Assembly (NCBI GenBank): GCA_900313405.1
Contig: OMQY01000256.1
Location: 1 to 5,904 of the forward strand
Origin: an uncultured Eubacteriales bacterium
GTDB taxonomy: Bacteria; Bacillota_A; Clostridia; Saccharofermentanales; Saccharofermentanaceae
Length of the DNA: 5,904 nucleotides
Direction: 5' to 3'
Numbering within the stretch: the stretch's first letter is position 1; each line of letters starts with the position of its first letter. Below the pieces are notes generated by a model. That model was not told where the DNA came from. It did not search any database and saw nothing but the letters and a program-made list of their open reading frames with translations. Shown in pieces: positions 5,767 to 5,904 of the stretch. The translations under genes were made by a program, and so were the position numbers.

Positions 5767-5904
5767 ATGGGGTCGTTTTCGATCGTAGATGACATTTTTG
5801 AATTTATAACGGAACTCGTTAAGAGCCTTAAGGACGGTTATCTGTTCTTCGGCAGTAAATGGGACCTTATTCGTTATGCCGCCGATATTATCATTGTTTC
5901 TTTC
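5767..5904 (+). CDS. cdaA: Probable diadenylate cyclase CdaA, N-terminal fragment
   Basis: Forty-six codons are visible and remain open at the right edge. Start ATG 5767 has an excellent GGAGGT site at 5756-5761, five bases away. The peptide begins with a short amphipathic region containing DDIFEFITELV, then GSKWDLIRYAADIIIVSF, where the last residues enter a hydrophobic helix. A tryptophan/aspartate segment leading into a D-I-x-I-V-type helix is how the first membrane segment of CdaA (YbbP, DisA_N-domain diadenylate cyclase) usually begins. CdaA makes c-di-AMP at the membrane and is often followed by cdaR and glmM. The catalytic DGA and RHR motifs would lie beyond the window, so the assignment rests on N-terminal resemblance only; another small membrane protein remains possible. 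Confidence 0.6.
   Translation, partial: MGSFSIVDDIFEFITELVKSLKDGYLFFGSKWDLIRYAADIIIVSF

Overview
The window reads as a chromosomal stretch from an anaerobic Firmicute, most likely class Clostridia. Three things point there: a ferredoxin-linked branched-chain 2-oxoacid oxidoreductase (Vor-type), strong GGAGG ribosome binding sites with very short or overlapping gene junctions, and a distal gene start that resembles the clostridial/bacillar membrane diadenylate cyclase CdaA. Base composition and codon choice look even throughout. I see no insertion sequence, phage gene, CRISPR array, tRNA or rRNA. All genes lie on the + strand.

Layout. (1) 1-1460: the 3' end of an operon for a 2-oxoacid:ferredoxin oxidoreductase, with the tail of the alpha subunit (vorB-like), the complete TPP/FeS beta subunit (vorA-like) and the complete gamma subunit (vorC-like). 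The genes overlap by 1 and 4 bases, and a clear intrinsic terminator closes the unit at 1482-1514. (2) 1515-2107: a regulatory-looking gap with inverted repeats and a weak extended -10, then dtd, the D-aminoacyl-tRNA deacylase. (3) 2130-5659: a near-consensus sigma-A promoter (TTGACC-17-TATAAT) drives a tight three-gene unit: a soluble PAS-PAS-GGDEF diguanylate cyclase, a PHP-family metallo-phosphoesterase, and nagA (N-acetylglucosamine-6-phosphate deacetylase). These overlap by 4 and 7 bases. The promoter position moves the cyclase start to GTG 2203, downstream of the longest possible reading frame. (4) 5660-5904: an AT-rich promoter region containing a perfect 10-bp palindrome and an extended -10, then the first 46 codons of a gene that looks like cdaA.

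How the genes fit together. The Vor complex oxidises branched-chain 2-oxoacids to acyl-CoA and reduces ferredoxin. Dtd is housekeeping translation quality control. The third unit joins c-di-GMP synthesis to amino-sugar catabolism or wall recycling, because NagA makes glucosamine-6-phosphate. If the last gene is cdaA, a c-di-AMP synthase follows directly; in many Firmicutes cdaA precedes cdaR and glmM, and GlmM uses glucosamine-6-phosphate. The neighbourhood would then combine two cyclic dinucleotide synthases with amino-sugar enzymes. That link is inference. Each gene belongs to a known family, and I found no clearly unprecedented system. The most interesting points are the cyclase-PHP-nagA operon, the cyclase's unassigned N-terminal region and degenerate I-site, and the 5'-end hairpin on its transcript.
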